This document shows positions 12,358 to 24,984 of a stretch of 64,000 nucleotides of DNA, piece after piece (positions within the stretch are counted from its first letter, which is position 1; every line of letters begins with the position of its first letter). Position numbers and translations under genes: made by a program. Origin of the DNA: Nelumbo lutea (taxonomy: Eukaryota > Streptophyta > Magnoliopsida > Proteales > Nelumbonaceae); NCBI GenBank assembly GCA_022828595.1, contig JAKGHH010000002.1, forward strand, positions 69,288,383-69,352,382. The letters are read 5' to 3'. The notes beneath the pieces are model-generated. The model did no database searches. It was not told the DNA's origin and saw only the letters and a program-made list of their open reading frames with translations.

Positions 12358-13942
12358 TGTGACACTAGCAAGTGCACTAGCAGTTCAAGTAGTAAAGTAG
12401 TGAATAAAGTATCGTTCCCACGAGGATTTAGGAAACAATTACCAATACTAACTTGGCCACTTCTTATTTGATCAACAATAAATCAAAACTTTATTTAAGA
12501 GCTAAAAATCTATCTAAATTATTGACCCAATTGCCTTCAATTCAGGTTAGAAGAGTAAACAGTTAATGTCAATCTCAGAATTCAGCAATCAATCAAATTG
12601 AACCATTTGAATTGATCATGATTGAGCATTGGTTTGGTGAAACCCCAAGGTCATGAACAACCTCTCTCAAGTGCATGTCCATCCTATGCATGGGTGACAG
12701 TTCTTTTATCTCTAGATCATGATTGAGCCTTGGTTAATGTCAATCTCAGAATTCAGCAATCAATCAAATTGAACCATTTGAATAGATCATGATTGAGCCT
12801 TGGTTTGGTGAAACCCCAAGGTCATGAACAACCTCTCTCAAGCGCATGTCTATCTTATGCATGAGTGACAGTTCTTTTATCTCTAGTAAGAATCTAATCC
12901 CCATGCATGCATTTCTTCAAACACTTCTAAGGCATCAATTCAAATCTGAATTGATCACCAACTGAATTGTGGAAGTTATCTCTAACCTTGCATCCAATTA
13001 TGTTGTTGAATAGTAGATTTGAATTCCTAGAGTCTTTCTCAAGCACTCTAAGAATTCCAAGCTTAGATCTATTCGACCAATCTGAAAAATTGCAGATCTA
13101 AATTCTCTTTCAAGCAATTCAGATCTTACAATCTCAAATATGAGAAATCAGATCTGAGTTTTGAAAGTTTAATTGACTGAATTGATCTACAATTAACCCT
13201 TATTCAAGAAACTTCAAGAACAACTCACACACATTCGAATGAATAAAAAAAATGATTGTTGATCTGAAATGTTACAAACTTACTTACATTAAGAAAGAAT
13301 GGAAGAGGGAAAAAGAAAAAGATTACAACAAGAAAGCTGAATTCGAATCAAAAGAAAATGAAACTAGAATGGAATTATTACAATAGATCTCTGAATCAAA
13401 AACCCCTTATTTTGAACTCACCTTCTCTTCTTGCTAGCTTGACTTGAACTCCTTTAGCCCTTCTTCTTCTCCTCCTTGCGCCTAGCCCTTCTTCTCTTCT
13501 CTTCTCTTCAAGGTGTTTGAACCTTTAGGGGAAAGCCTTGATCTTCAGCAATTGAACACATTCTCCCCTTCTAGAGGCCTCTAGAATGGGGTGTATTACA
13601 CTCCCTTCTTGAACTTTCTAGAGTTCTCTTAAAAGCCATCTAAGGGTTACCGCCCCTAACTCTTTAGGCTGCTATTTGGGCTCCACTTAGGCTCCCTCTT
13701 AGCACATGATAGCTACACTCTAGAGTTCTCTTGAAAGCCATCAAATTGCACTTAAGTTCACATCTATAACTATATCTTAATAAGAGTTCAACTTTAGTAT
13801 GCCCCTTTGAACCTTAGCTGTCACCATAATTAATTATTTCTAGAGGTGAGTGCATTTTATGCTCCATCTCACCCTTTTCTTCTCTTTCTAGTGAGTGCAT
13901 TTTATGCTCCATCTCACACACTTTTCTTCTTCTTCTTCTTAT

Positions 13943-13988
<46 letters not shown>

Positions 13989-14464
13989 GGTGTGAATGCA
14001 TCTTATGCTCCATCTCACACTGGTCACATGCTTGAGGTAAATGACAAGACTCATGTTTTGATCTACTAGTTTTACTATTCAACTCAAAATAGTAGAGTCA
14101 ATTTGGGCTCAATTATTGAACCTCATGTATCAGCACTTCAGATGTGCACTAGCTCTCTTGACAATTAACAATGAAATCCAGTACTTTCATACATATGAAG
14201 GTAGTTAGGGCTAATCATGCTGAAAGGCATATTTAGCTCCCATTTTCTCATGCATATATTAAATAGGGTCATTCACAAGAATAAGAAGTTAACAAATACA
14301 TCAGTCTCCCTCAATTCATCGGATTCCTTTTTTTTTAAATCACCAAATAAATAGCAATGAATCTTGAGGGGTACCAGTCTTCTTGGTTATGCCATTGCCT
14401 GCATATGTGTGTTGAGGTGAATGAGGTGCATGGTTTCATCCCCCACACTCTAACCTCAGGCTCA
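12358..14464 (-). mobile_element. Athila-like LTR shared by two elements
   Basis: Read on the minus strand it starts TGAGCCTGAGG (14464) after a polypurine tract and ends TAGTGTCACA near 12358, just before the primer-binding-like site, giving an LTR of about 2.1 kb; the exact 3' end is uncertain by some 20 bases. It contains 'aatcctcgtgggaacgatac', a phrase typical of these plant LTRs. It has 3'-LTR context on one side and 5'-LTR context on the other. Confidence 0.6.
12562..12903. repeat. 171-bp tandem duplication inside the LTR
   Basis: Copy one (12562-12732) and copy two (12733-12903) both run from 'gttaatgtcaatctcagaat' through 'tttggtgaaaccccaaggtc' to 'agttcttttatctctag' and differ at only a few sites. 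The high similarity suggests the duplication is younger than the LTR. Confidence 0.8.
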
Positions 14465-14477
14465 CTCCCCCACACTT
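14465..14477 (-). other. Polypurine tract of upstream Athila-like element
   Basis: On the minus strand a G-rich tract (AGTGTGGGGGAG) abuts the LTR start TGAGCC, as at 8979-8991. The roughly 75 bases beyond it match the sequence beyond the other tract ('gaggacaat', 'acaataaaaccaacaagagc' on the plus strand), so this is internal 3' sequence of a second element. Confidence 0.6.
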
Positions 14478-14710
14478 AAAGATGAATATTGTCCTCAATG
14501 TTCCTAGTGTTAGGGAGTAACAATAAAACCAACAAGAGCATCATCAAGTAATAGGAGGTGTTTAGAGGACTTCCCTGAAAATCATTCTTGAATTCTGCAA
14601 TATACTGTTGGTGGGAAGCTTCTTCTGCAACTAAATTCTAAGAAAAACTAACTAAACTTAAATGTTATGAATGCAAAAGAAAAACAGAAAGCAAGTAAGA
14701 CAGTTTATGA

Positions 14711-14995
14711 CTAAGCATCTGAATTGGGAATTCTCCCAACAACCTCTTGTTCCCTTGGGTTTACCACGGTGTTGCTTGGTAAGGTACCCAGAACCCTTTT
14801 TGAAATCATCTGTGCCAACTGCCCAACCTGAGTTTCCAAGTTCCTTATCGATGTTTCGTTATTCTGAAATCTAGTTTATGTATTAGTTATGAACTTGGTC
14901 ATCAGTTCCTCTAAGTTAGATTTCGGTTCGAGTTGATGGAAGTTTTGGTGGAAAGGCTTCGTTGCATGCTGATTCTGCCATGGCTGATTCAGGTG
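14711..14995 (-). pseudogene. Athila-type gag C-terminal fragment
   Basis: Reading the minus strand from about 14995 gives HLNQPWQNQHATKPFHQ, then after one stop SIRNLETQVGQLAQMISKR, then GTLPSNTVVNPREQ. 'SIRNLE.QVGQLA' and 'LPSNTV.NPRE' are hallmark phrases of the gag C-terminus in plant Athila/Tat gypsy elements. The frame has a TAA stop in the middle and ends at TAG (14711-14713). The rest of gag and all of pol are missing, and the fragment sits about 235 bp from the polypurine tract, so most of the element's interior has been deleted. Confidence 0.75.
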
Positions 14996-15303
14996 GCCTC
15001 TCCATCCGAGGTCAATGAAGAAAATCTATGAAAAAAACTGTTGGGTACATGTAGTTAATATTTGAAACTGATACTGTTTTCTTGAAAAACAATGCCACTT
15101 CTGAAATCTATTTTTTGAAGAAACACTCACTATTTGGTTGGACATTTTTCAAAAAAACATTTTCTTAAACCATGTCTCAGAAATTGAAAAAGGTGTCGTA
15201 TGAACAGTATGTTGATGTGGTGTTGAAAAATGTGTATATGGCAACAATGGTCCCAAACAAAAAATAGCCATTTTTTGAAAAGAAAAACAACATACAAATG
15301 TGG

Positions 15304-15478
15304 CATTATAGGAAAAATGACTTTTAGCCGCTAGAGTCTTTACCGATAGTCGACAAAATGCCATTAAAAGAAGTGTTGCTAGAAGTTCTAGTGGTAGTTT
15401 TTGCGACTGCCGCTAAAACTACCTTTAGTGGCAGTCGTGATTGCCGCTAAAAGGGATGCACGACTGACGTTATATATA
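15304..15478. mobile_element. CACTA (En/Spm) transposon terminus, decayed
   Basis: The sequence CATTATAGGAAAAATGACTT resembles the common plant CACTA end (CACTACAAGAAAAAT...). It is followed by several short subterminal units based on GCCGCTAAAA / TTTTAGTGGC in both orientations. The first bases have drifted from CACTA to CATTA. I do not see the opposite end. Confidence 0.6.
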
Positions 15479-15755
15479 TAATTATTTTTAATTTTTTTCA
15501 AATAACTTGTCTTCTCTACATTCATCTAAATTGAAATGAAATACAAGAATCAAAACATTAATTATAAATGAAATTTAAAAGTTCATTCTCTATTCAAAAC
15601 ATTTGAATCACAAATGCATTTTTGTTTCAAGTCGATAAATTCTTTAATACAAATTTCATCACCCATTTTCAAAATTCAAAGCACAAAAGATGAAAACAAT
15701 CATAAATAAGCTTGAGTGAAAACCATAAATAAGCTATCAAAGCACATCCTTTAGC

Positions 15756-16990
15756 CAAGGTTTAAAATTTTGATATACGAGGCGTATCATATCGTATCTT
15801 TGAAAAATACATATGGGATACACATGGAAATTGGACATTTTGTCTTTTTTCATGTGTATCTGACCCGTATCGGGGGCGTATCACGGGTGTATTGGGGTGT
15901 ATCTGTAGTGTATTGACGAAAAAGATACGGCAACAAAAAAATTAAAGGGGGAAAGCAAGCTTCTTTTCCTCGAAATATGCCTTCTTTTACCCCCAAATGA
16001 CTCTAAAACTCCAAACTTCATTCCTATAGTGCTAGATTTGCAAAAGTTTGCAAGAAACAAGTGTGAATCATTAATTTTTTTAAAGATTTTTCAAATTTTG
16101 AAAATATATGGCAAGAATAGGTAATTTTTTTTTCAATTTCGTATAATATCTTGTGATTTCTCTTTTTTCTTGGATGTTTAAATATATTTTGATCTACATT
16201 TCTTACATTCAAAATCATAATTTTTTTATGTGTTATTAGTAGATTTATGGAAATTACATGAAGATATTTGGAGAAAATATAAATTAACAGAAAAATTAAA
16301 AATGTAATTTTTTTCTTTACCTATAAAGACTAAATATGTTTTAGATCTATGGATTTATCTATCATATCCATAGAGCAGTTAAAATTTCTTCTTTAATATA
16401 TATTTTTTGATTTTTTATATTTTTAGAATTAAAAATAAATAATAATTAATTATATTTTATCAATTGATCACAACAATTGAATATATTATAATTCTATGGA
16501 CGATCTAGCATATCCATAGACCAATTGAAATTTCTTCTTTAATAATTATTTTTTTTTATTTTTAGAATTAAAAAATAATTAATTAATTATACTTTACTAT
16601 TTGATCACAATGATTGAATATATTATAATTCTATGGATGATCTATCATATCCACAAAGCAATTGAAATTTGTTATTTAATAACTATTTTTAAATATATTA
16701 TATAATGTTTATTTGTTTTTTATAATTTTTAGAATAATAAATAATAATTATTTAAATAATAAATAATTATTAATTATATTTTTATATAAAAGTTGTGTCA
16801 ATGCATGTTTTATGGTTAGATAACATCCCATAAAATATTTAAACTTAAGAATTATAATTTATAAATTATAGTTAAGCATAGAATTTTTAATGAAGTTATA
16901 ATTAGCTATGATATATTTCTTCATAAAACCATTAAAATATATTAATTTAATATATATACACCTCATTGAGGTCTTATATTTAGTGCTGTT
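15756..16990. mobile_element. Truncated hAT-type element (CAAGGTTTAAAA end)
   Basis: It begins CAAGGTTTAAAATTTTGATA like the element at 35271, and has similar internal units ('ctatggatgatctagcatatccatag') and the same 'gtcttatatttag' phrase near the far end (16972). After about 16990 the similarity stops and a different repeat begins, so the right end is lost or replaced. Confidence 0.6.
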
Positions 16991-16999
16991 GATGTATTT

Positions 17000-17850
17000 G
17001 GACGGTCCATTATAATTACTGGATTCGGCTAATCCAAAATAAATAAGTATGTATTTTTATTGGTTTGAATTAGACTTAAACCAAATTTCCAATAATCAGA
17101 TCATGAGACCAAACCCTTGTCCAATTTGAAATCAATCAAAACTGAAAACAACACAAAATCACTTTTATGAAAATACTTTTATGAAAGCACTTTTATGAAG
17201 ACATTTTTATAAAACTAATTTATGACAATTTTTTGGAAATTAAATGTAATTTTCCTATAGTTTTTCTTGGCTAAAAAATTAAATTATAATTAATGTTAAA
17301 AAGTAATTAGTGTTAACTATAAAATAACCACTATTTTGTAAAAATAAATACTTTTAATTATATTATTGTTAATTACTATTAACTAATAAATACTATATTT
17401 AATTTAATTATTAAACTGTAAGTTTTGGTTATTTCTTGGCTAAAACTTATTTATGACAATTTTAAGTAATTAAATGTAATTTTCTGATAATGTTTCTTGG
17501 CTCAAACATTAAATTAAAATTAATGTTAAAAAGTAATTACTATTAATTATAAAATAACCATTAGTTTATAAAGATAATTACTGTTAGTTACTTTTAATTA
17601 TATTATTGTTAAATATATTACTGTTAATGAATTACTATTAACCATTATTTTTTAGTAATTAAATGTAATTTGCTGATATTTATAGCTTAAATTAATATTA
17701 ATGTTAAAAAGTAATTACTGTTAATTACTATTACAGTTTAAAAAGTAATTACTATTAATTATAAAATAAGCATTATTTTATAAAAATAATACTATTAATT
17801 ATATTATTGTTAATTAGATTACTGTTAATTATTGTTAATTAATTATCAAC
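17000..17850. repeat. AT-rich repeat block
   Basis: The first 220 bp resemble, inverted, one end of the 6769-7607 element, including the aagcacttttatgaa units. From 17220 to 17850 the sequence is a degenerate repetition of 'gttaattactgttaatta' and 'aaaaagtaattactattaat' phrases. Nothing coding is visible. Confidence 0.5.
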
Positions 17851-18540
17851 TTTTTCAAACCCAGACTGGAAAAACCGAGAATCGATCACCTAACCAATTT
17901 GGCCAAGACTGTTTATTTGGTCAGCGAAACACTGGCTCAGGTGGTCGAACCTTTGCCCCGAGAACGGTTTGGACCGGATGGTCAGACCGTTCGACCAAGG
18001 AACCGGACCTAGAAAATGGGAAATCAAAATCATACGGGCGGGTCGTTCGTATGATGCAGGGTTGGTGCGAATCGTGTCGGACACAGTTTGGGTTCGGACG
18101 AACCATTAAGCCATCGAAAACAGGTCACGCAAAACTCGTCTTTGTCGTCTTCTTCGCCCGAGCTTTGAAACGGGTTCTGCGACGACCCGGTTGTTTTTTT
18201 GCTGTTTTCTCTACTTTTTTTGTTATTAGTGAGTTGATATTACTTGATTTGGTTTTGGTTGTTTTTCAAAGTTTTGTAAAAAAAAAGTAGATAAACGAAG
18301 GATAAACCAAAATTGTTAAAAAAACACTTAATAATGTACTCAATAACGCAAAAATAAACTCCTAATACGTATTTGATTTGAGCAAGCAAATTGAAAAGAA
18401 AAAACAAACACCTAATGTTGAGATGCTTCTTTCAAGCTCAATCACATAAAGTTAAAGTTGGACCTGAGTAAAACAGTGAACGGCAGAGAAAATGAAAACG
18501 TTGATGCCTCTGAAGTTTCAGAAAAAAAAAAAAAAAGAAC

Positions 18541-19137
18541 TGATGTACGGTAACCTGGCCCAGCCCATTACGGGCTGGAGGACCCAGCCCACGGACGCCA
18601 GCCAGGTCCCGGTCCATCACGGCGGGGGCTACCTTGCTCCCCTCATACGGAGCCAATAGTGGAACGCCCCTGCGTCCCCGCTTCTCCAGCTGACCACCCT
18701 TGTACAGAGCTCATCGGGGGTGTCCATCTCCACCAACCTCCAGGCAGTTCAAGTATAAATATGAGTTACTCCCCTCCAGGTAAAGGATCCCTGAACCAAC
18801 TCTAACTCTAAACTTAAGTGAAGGACCTTACCTCTTGGGATCCTAGTGCATACGAGCACCCTCTTCAGAGCCCTCGTCTGCACCAGATCACTCTCTTCAA
18901 CTCCATACTAACTTGATCGTCGGAGCCTCTGCCTCGGGTTCTCACCCGGGGCCTCTGACATCTACTATCTTGCATAACCTCAGACTACCAAGGACTTCAC
19001 CACTTAACTGACAGCCCTCATCTATAAGCCCTCAGCTTCTACAGTACACAGAGATGATCTGCCTCGGCCTACAGCTCTCGGCATCGGTACACCTCCTTTG
19101 AACCCCTAAGAGCCTCCAGCCAGCATTCTGAGCAACA
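18541..19137 (+). repeat. 5' LTR of the gypsy element
   Basis: It starts TGATGTACGG and is taken to end at GCAACA. A TATA-like 'tataaata' lies at about 18754. Compared with the 3' LTR it carries about 25 bp ('ttacgggctggaggac' region), about 20 bp near 18965 and about 20 bp near 19020 that are absent there, while lacking about 44 bp near its end. The right boundary is therefore uncertain. Confidence 0.8.
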
Positions 19138-19172
19138 CAATCGCCGCTAGAGGGAGAATCCTTAGGACGAGG

Positions 19173-20162
19173 GTGGACACCTCGGCCGCCGTAGCGCCCA
19201 CTCAAGGGCCGAGGGACGACGTCACGCTTCTCCCGCACCCAGTCTCAGACCTCCACAGTGTCCTGAACAACTGTCATGCCAGACGGGAGGTGCGTGGTCC
19301 TGTCTCAGAGCATTCCGAAGTACATGCGGATCCCCACCATGCCCACGAAAATATAGACAGGCGGCAAGCTCCACCTGACCCTCGGATTGCTGAGTTGCAA
19401 GCCGAGCTCGGGGCCGTCAAGGATGAGCTCTACCAAGTTCGAGAGAGTCAAGATAACGCCTCGGCCAACCAAAGCAATCCAACGAGGAGAATGGATGCCT
19501 TTACTCTGGATATCATCTCCGAGCCTCTCCCCCAGCACTTTAAGGCCCCTACATTGGAAATGTACGACGAGGCCTCAGACCTTGACGACCACCTGGAGAA
19601 CTTCAGAGAGCTCATGATACTTTACGACTATTCTGATGCCTTAACATGCCGGACTTTCCAGGCTACCTTTAGAGGAGCCGCCCATCGTTGGTTCTTCGAC
19701 CTCCCACCTCGGTCAATCAGTTCATGGGAGCAATTCGCCAATTTATTTCTCGCCCGCTTCATCAGCAACAGGCGATGCCAGAAAAGTGTCATCTTATTGA
19801 TGTTTATCAAGCAAAAGAAGGGAGAGAGTTTGTGGTCCTGCATCAACTGCTTCAAAAAGGAAGAGCCCGAGGTCCGTGACCTCGACCCCATGGTCTCTAT
19901 GCACGCAGCCATTAATGGACTCTGCGTTGGATCGGCCTTGAAGTGCTCAGTTGTCGAAACCCCGCCAAAGAAGAAGCTAGAATTCCTCAAGAAGGCCCAA
20001 AAGTATATTGTGGCTAAAGATGCTTCGGTCAGGGACCATCAGGAAAGAGAAGTCGAGTGCCACAATGGGCCCCTTGAAAAGAAGAGAAAGGGTAGAGACA
20101 ACCATTGCACCACCAACAACAATGGCAGCAAGGACAACAAAAAGCCACGGCTTCGGCCCTAG
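19173..20162 (+). pseudogene. gag of the gypsy element (open, no ATG at 5' end)
   Basis: The 330-codon open frame contains the retrotransposon gag domain; key phrases are LYDYSDALTCRTFQATFRGA, then AHRWFFDLPP, SISSWEQFANLFLARF and ISNRR. The frame opens with GTG; the first in-frame ATG is at 19491 (residue 107), inside the conserved part, so the natural start was probably lost. Beyond the stop at 20160 the protein continues in another frame with a damaged zinc-knuckle-like segment (MYCKYH...HNTEDY) in which the last expected cysteine is tyrosine. Gag would form the particle that packages the element's RNA. Confidence 0.8.
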
Positions 20163-23100
20163 CTTATAACCAGTACATGCCACTCAACTCCACCCGAACT
20201 CAGATCCTGATGTAGATTAGCGAGGAGTTCATGAAGTGGCCAGAAAAGATGAAGAGGAACCCCAGAAGGGGCAATCTGAAAATGTATTGCAAGTACCACT
20301 AGGGGACCGACCACAACACTGAGGACTACTATTATGTCAAGAATGAGATAGAGTCCCTCATCCGCTGTGGCCACCTCAAGCAGTATGTCATGGGCGAGGT
20401 GGGCACCTCGTCCCCTCAGCAGCAGTAGTAGCAACACCAGTAGATAGCCAGTGTCATCGACGCCATCGCCGGGGGCACGACCTCAGGTGGAGCCTCGGCC
20501 TCAGCTCGCAAGGCCTATGCCAAGCAATTAAACATCCACGGACCTACCCCCAAGAAGCCAAAGCAGTAGGAAACCCTCTCCTTCACAGGCAAGGACTTGA
20601 AGGGGGTTGTAGTCCCTCATGATGACACCTTGGTGATCTCGGCTATCATCGCAAACTTCGTAGTTAAGAGGATCCTTGTCGACATGGGCTCCTCGGTTGA
20701 TAACCTCTTCTACGAAGCCTTTCAAAAGATGAAGGTCGCGCCTGAGTGCCTCTAGCCAACCGATGTCACGCTGGTCAGCTTCTTCGGAAATGTGGTAAGA
20801 CCAGAGGGAAAAGTTACCCTACCAATCATAGTAGGGACAGAGTCCAAGCAAGTGACGAGGATGAACGAGTTCTTGATTGTGAGGATCGGCTTGCCCTACA
20901 ATGCAATCATGGGGAGACCGACCCTTTATGCGTTAAGGGTGGCTACCTCCTTGTATCACCTTGCCCTCAAGTTCCCCATCGAGCACAACATCGGAGTTGT
21001 TCGAGGGGACAAGCAAGCAGACCGCCAGTGCTATGTGGAAGCACTGAAAGGTAAGAACAAGGAAGCACTGCCACTAGAGGGCTTCGACCTCAGGGAGGAA
21101 CCAACCAGCCGAGGACCTCGTCTCGGTTCCCCTAAACGAGGCTGAGCTCGAGAAGATAGTCCATGTCGGGTCCAACCTTCCCCATGAACGCCTATCCAAG
21201 CTAGTAAGTTTCCTCAAAACTAATGCCGACGTCTTTGCTTGGTCTGTCGCTGATATGCCTGAAATTGACCCATCGGTCATCATTCATGGGTTGAGTGTGG
21301 ACTCAAGCTCTAGGCCAGTTCAGAAAAAGAAGAGGAGCTTTGCACCTGAGCGATGGAAGGCCCTAGGAGAGGAAGTTGATAAGATACTCGATGCCGCTTC
21401 ATCTGAGAGGTACATTACCCTAACTAGTTGTCAAATGTGGTTTTGGTGAAGAATGCTAATGGGAAATGGTGGATCTGTATTGACTTCACAGACCTCAACC
21501 GAGCTTGCTCGAATGGCAGTTTTCCTTTACCTTGGATAAACCACCTCGTCAACGCCATTGTAGGGTCCGAGTTACTCAACTTCATTGATGCCTTCTCCAG
21601 ATACAACCAAATAAAGATGCACCTAGAGGATGAAGAAAAGACCTCATTCATCACCAAGCACGACACTTATTGCTACAAAGTGATGCCCTTCAGCCTCAAG
21701 AGTTCATGGGCCACGTACCAACGTTTCATCAACAAAGTTTTTAAAAATCAATTTGGGAGGAACATCAAAGCCTATGTGGATGATATGGTGGTAAAGAGCC
21801 TGAAAGCCAGGATGCACATCTCGAACTTGGCCGAGACCTTCAACACCTTGCGGAAGTTCAACATGAAACTCAATCCCAGCAAGTGTGCCTTCGGTATCAC
21901 TTCAGGCAAACTCTTAGGCTTTGTTGTTACTCAAAGAGGCATCAAGGCCAATCCTAACAAAATACAAGCCAAACTGGACAATATGGCACCCCCTCGGTTG
22001 ATAAATGAGACTTAGAGACTTACCGGCTAGATAAATACTCTCAACCGCTTCATCCCATAGTCGGTCGACCGCTGCCTTCCTTTCTTCCTCACTGTAAAAA
22101 AGTTGAAAGAATTTCAGTGGACGGAAGAATGCTAGCGCGCCTTTGACGAGCTAAAGGTCTACCTCGCCTCACCTCCCCTCTTCTCTCGGCTAGCCCCAGC
22201 AGAGACCCTCTATCTATACCTATTGGCTGGGGATAAATTAGTCAGCTCAGTGCTGATAAAAGAAGATGAAACGCATAAGCCGATAAAGTAGTCAGCTCTG
22301 TGATGCCAAAATCAAATATCCCAAAGTGGAGAAATTGGCCTTTGCCCCTGGTGGTCTCAACTAGAAAGCTCAGGCCATACTTTCAAACTCACACTATAAT
22401 GGTCCTGACAAACCAACTCCTTAAGGCTATCCTCACTAAACTGGGCGCCTGACCAAATGGGCCATCACGCTGTTTGAATTTGACATATAGTACCAGCCAA
22501 GGCCCACCATCAAAGCATAAGCCCTAGCAGACTTCGTAGCATAATGCACCTTCAGTCAAGCCCCCGAAGATGCTGAAGGGGATCGCCCAGCTGAGGGGAC
22601 TCGCCCTAAGTGGACACTCTTTGTGGACGGTTCATCCAACGCCAAAGGAAGCGGAGTAGGCCTCATCCTTCTCACCCTAGACAATGTAGTCATAGAGTAT
22701 GCACTATGTTTAGACTTCTCTACATCCAATAATGAAGCTGAGTATGAGGCTCTCCTCGCTGGTTTACAGCTTGTCAGGGACCTAGGCTCCTTACATGTCA
22801 AAGCCTTCAGCGACTCGCCAAAGTCCAAGAACTAGCCCTGCCACTTCCAGCGCTTCTCCCTACAATAGGTCCCGCAAGTCAAGAACGCAAGAGCCCATGC
22901 CCTTTCTAAATTGGCAAGCACTTCAGAAGTAGCCCTCAGCCGCACTATCCACGTGGAGAAGATACCTCGACCCTCTATAGAAGAAGACCAAGTGCTCCCA
23001 ATAGGAACAAAGCAAGGCGACTCCGACGTCAGGCATCCCACTACACCCTACTGGAGGGAAAATTGTACAGAAGATTCTTCACCTTGCCTAACCTCCGATG

Positions 23101-24180
23101 CCTCTGTTAGAAGGAAGGCGAGTACATGCTCTGAAAAATTCATGAAGTCATCTGCGGTAACCACCTCGGCGGTCGAGCCCTAGCCCAAAAAACACTAAGG
23201 TAGGGATACTTTTGGCCGACCCTTCATAAAGATGCAGCCGAAGTGGTATAGAAGTGTGACCAATGCCAGAGACATGCCAACTTGTGCCATTAGCCACCCA
23301 CCACCCTCTCGGCTCTTAGCAGCCCTTGGCCCTTTGCCAAGTGGGGTATGGACCTCCTCGGCCCCTTTCCTCAAGCAACGGGGGGCAGGAAATACCTCGT
23401 TGTCGCTATGGACTACTTCACCAAGTGGATAGAAGCCGAACCCGTGGCTACCATTACAGCTTGAGCAGTTTAGAGCTTCTTCTGCAAGAACGTTATTTGC
23501 CGCTTCGGCCTCCCCCACATGCTAGTCACTGACAACGGGAATTTGACGGCACCAAGTTTTGGGAGTGGTGTGCCTCCCTCGGCATCAAGCAGCAGTACAC
23601 TTCGGTGGGCTACCCCTAGACAAATGGCCTAGTCGAGGTCACCAACAGGACAATCTTGGATGGACTGAAAACCAGACTAGACCGAGACAAAGGCTTGTGG
23701 GCTGATGAGTTAAACGGTGTCCTCTAGGAATACCGAACCACACCTCGAACGGCCATGGAAGAGAACCTATTCGGCCTGACCTACGGTACAGAAGTAGTTA
23801 TCCCAACAGAAATCAGCCAGCCGATGCTCCGAGCTGAAGCATACAACAAAGCCGAGAACAGTAAAGCACTTAGAGCAAACCTAGATCTGTTGGAAGAATC
23901 CTGGGAGCAAGCACAAATCAGGGTGGCTGCCTACCATCAACAAGTGGCCTATTACTACAACTCGAAAGTGAAAGAAAGACACAATTGAGAGGGAGAACTC
24001 GTCCTCAGGAAGGTGATGGTCCCCGAACCTGGAGTAGAAAAGTTGGGCCTCAACTGAGAGGGCCTCTATAGGATCAAGCAAGTCGTCGGCCTCGACACCT
24101 TTGGATCATTTTAGACGGAAGATCCATCCCTCGGACGTGGAACTCGGAGAACCTCCGGATGTACTATAGATGAGTGTAAT
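20163..24180 (+). pseudogene. Decayed pol: protease, RT, RNase H, integrase
   Basis: Protease (about 20580-21060) has RILVDMGSSVDNLF, where the catalytic D-T/S-G has become D-M-G. Reverse transcriptase (about 21428-22015) retains NGKWWICIDFTDLN, the Y-V-D-D catalytic box in IKAYVDDMVVKS, and FGITSGKLLGF. RNase H (about 22600-22830) has LFVDGSSNAKGSGVG and NNEAEYEALLAGL. Integrase (about 23040-23990) has GMDLLGPFPQ, DYFTKWIEAEP, CRFGLPH, VTDNG and EYRTTPRTAM. In-frame TAG codons occur at 20213, 20300, 20426, 20429, 20441, 20567 and 20753, others lie further on, and frameshifts occur near 21110 and 21425 and in the integrase part. It cannot encode a working polyprotein. Confidence 0.9.
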
Positions 24181-24984
24181 TTTTTGATGAAGGAATGAAT
24201 TAATGAAGCAAAGTTCCTCTTTAGCTCAAAGCTTAACGCGTGTTCTCACTAAGTCTTTAAGACCCCTCGGTTTCGTGATGTCCGAGATGCACAACCTCTC
24301 CCGAAGACCATGCACTCGTGTCGGACCGTTGCCAGGGCATATTACCAATAACGAACACCCTAACACCTCACCAAATTACCCTAAGATGGCTGAGGCCTCG
24401 CACGCCTCACTGCCTGCCTCGGCGGCCAATGGCCTCTTGGTCTTATACACTTAGAGTGATTAACTAAAGGTGACAACCCCGACTAACTCGGTGATTCGCC
24501 TTAGCCCGAGACTTCGACCTCCTCAAAGCATCATCTCGGCTTTGCCTAAGCAACCATGGGAAGAAGAGAGCTAGGCAAGCTTCAGCTCTGCCTCAGCCTC
24601 TCCCCCATATTTCAGTAGGCCACCTTGGCCTTGCCTAAGTGAATACATAGAAGGAATTATGCCAAGTGATCCGCACTTCGGTCATGCAACTCTACCTTGA
24701 CCTCTCCCTCCTAACAACCTAAGGCATGCATATAACGATCCAGTACAAGGTTTTTGTGTGTGCCCTGTGGTCTCATCATTGGAAGGGGTAGAGACCCCTC
24801 GGTGAAAAAAAAAAGAAAGAAGAAAGAAAGGGAGAACACAATGCATAGAACAAAAGGAGCACAATGTACAAAAAGAATGCATGATTTTTTCATTAACTTC
24901 AAGTATTGATCCTTTACAAAAAGGTTTTACGGCCTCTTAGGCCGAACACATTTACAATCACTAAAAAGAGAGAGAGAGAGAGAA

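Noticed and set aside
17832..18290. 152-codon open frame on the plus strand
   Set aside because: It mixes repeat-derived phrases and a hydrophobic tail, shows no family resemblance, and lies next to a repeat block; overlapping frames are open on the other strand too.
23195..23518. 107-codon minus-strand frame inside the gypsy element
   Set aside because: It is the shadow of the integrase coding sequence on the other strand.
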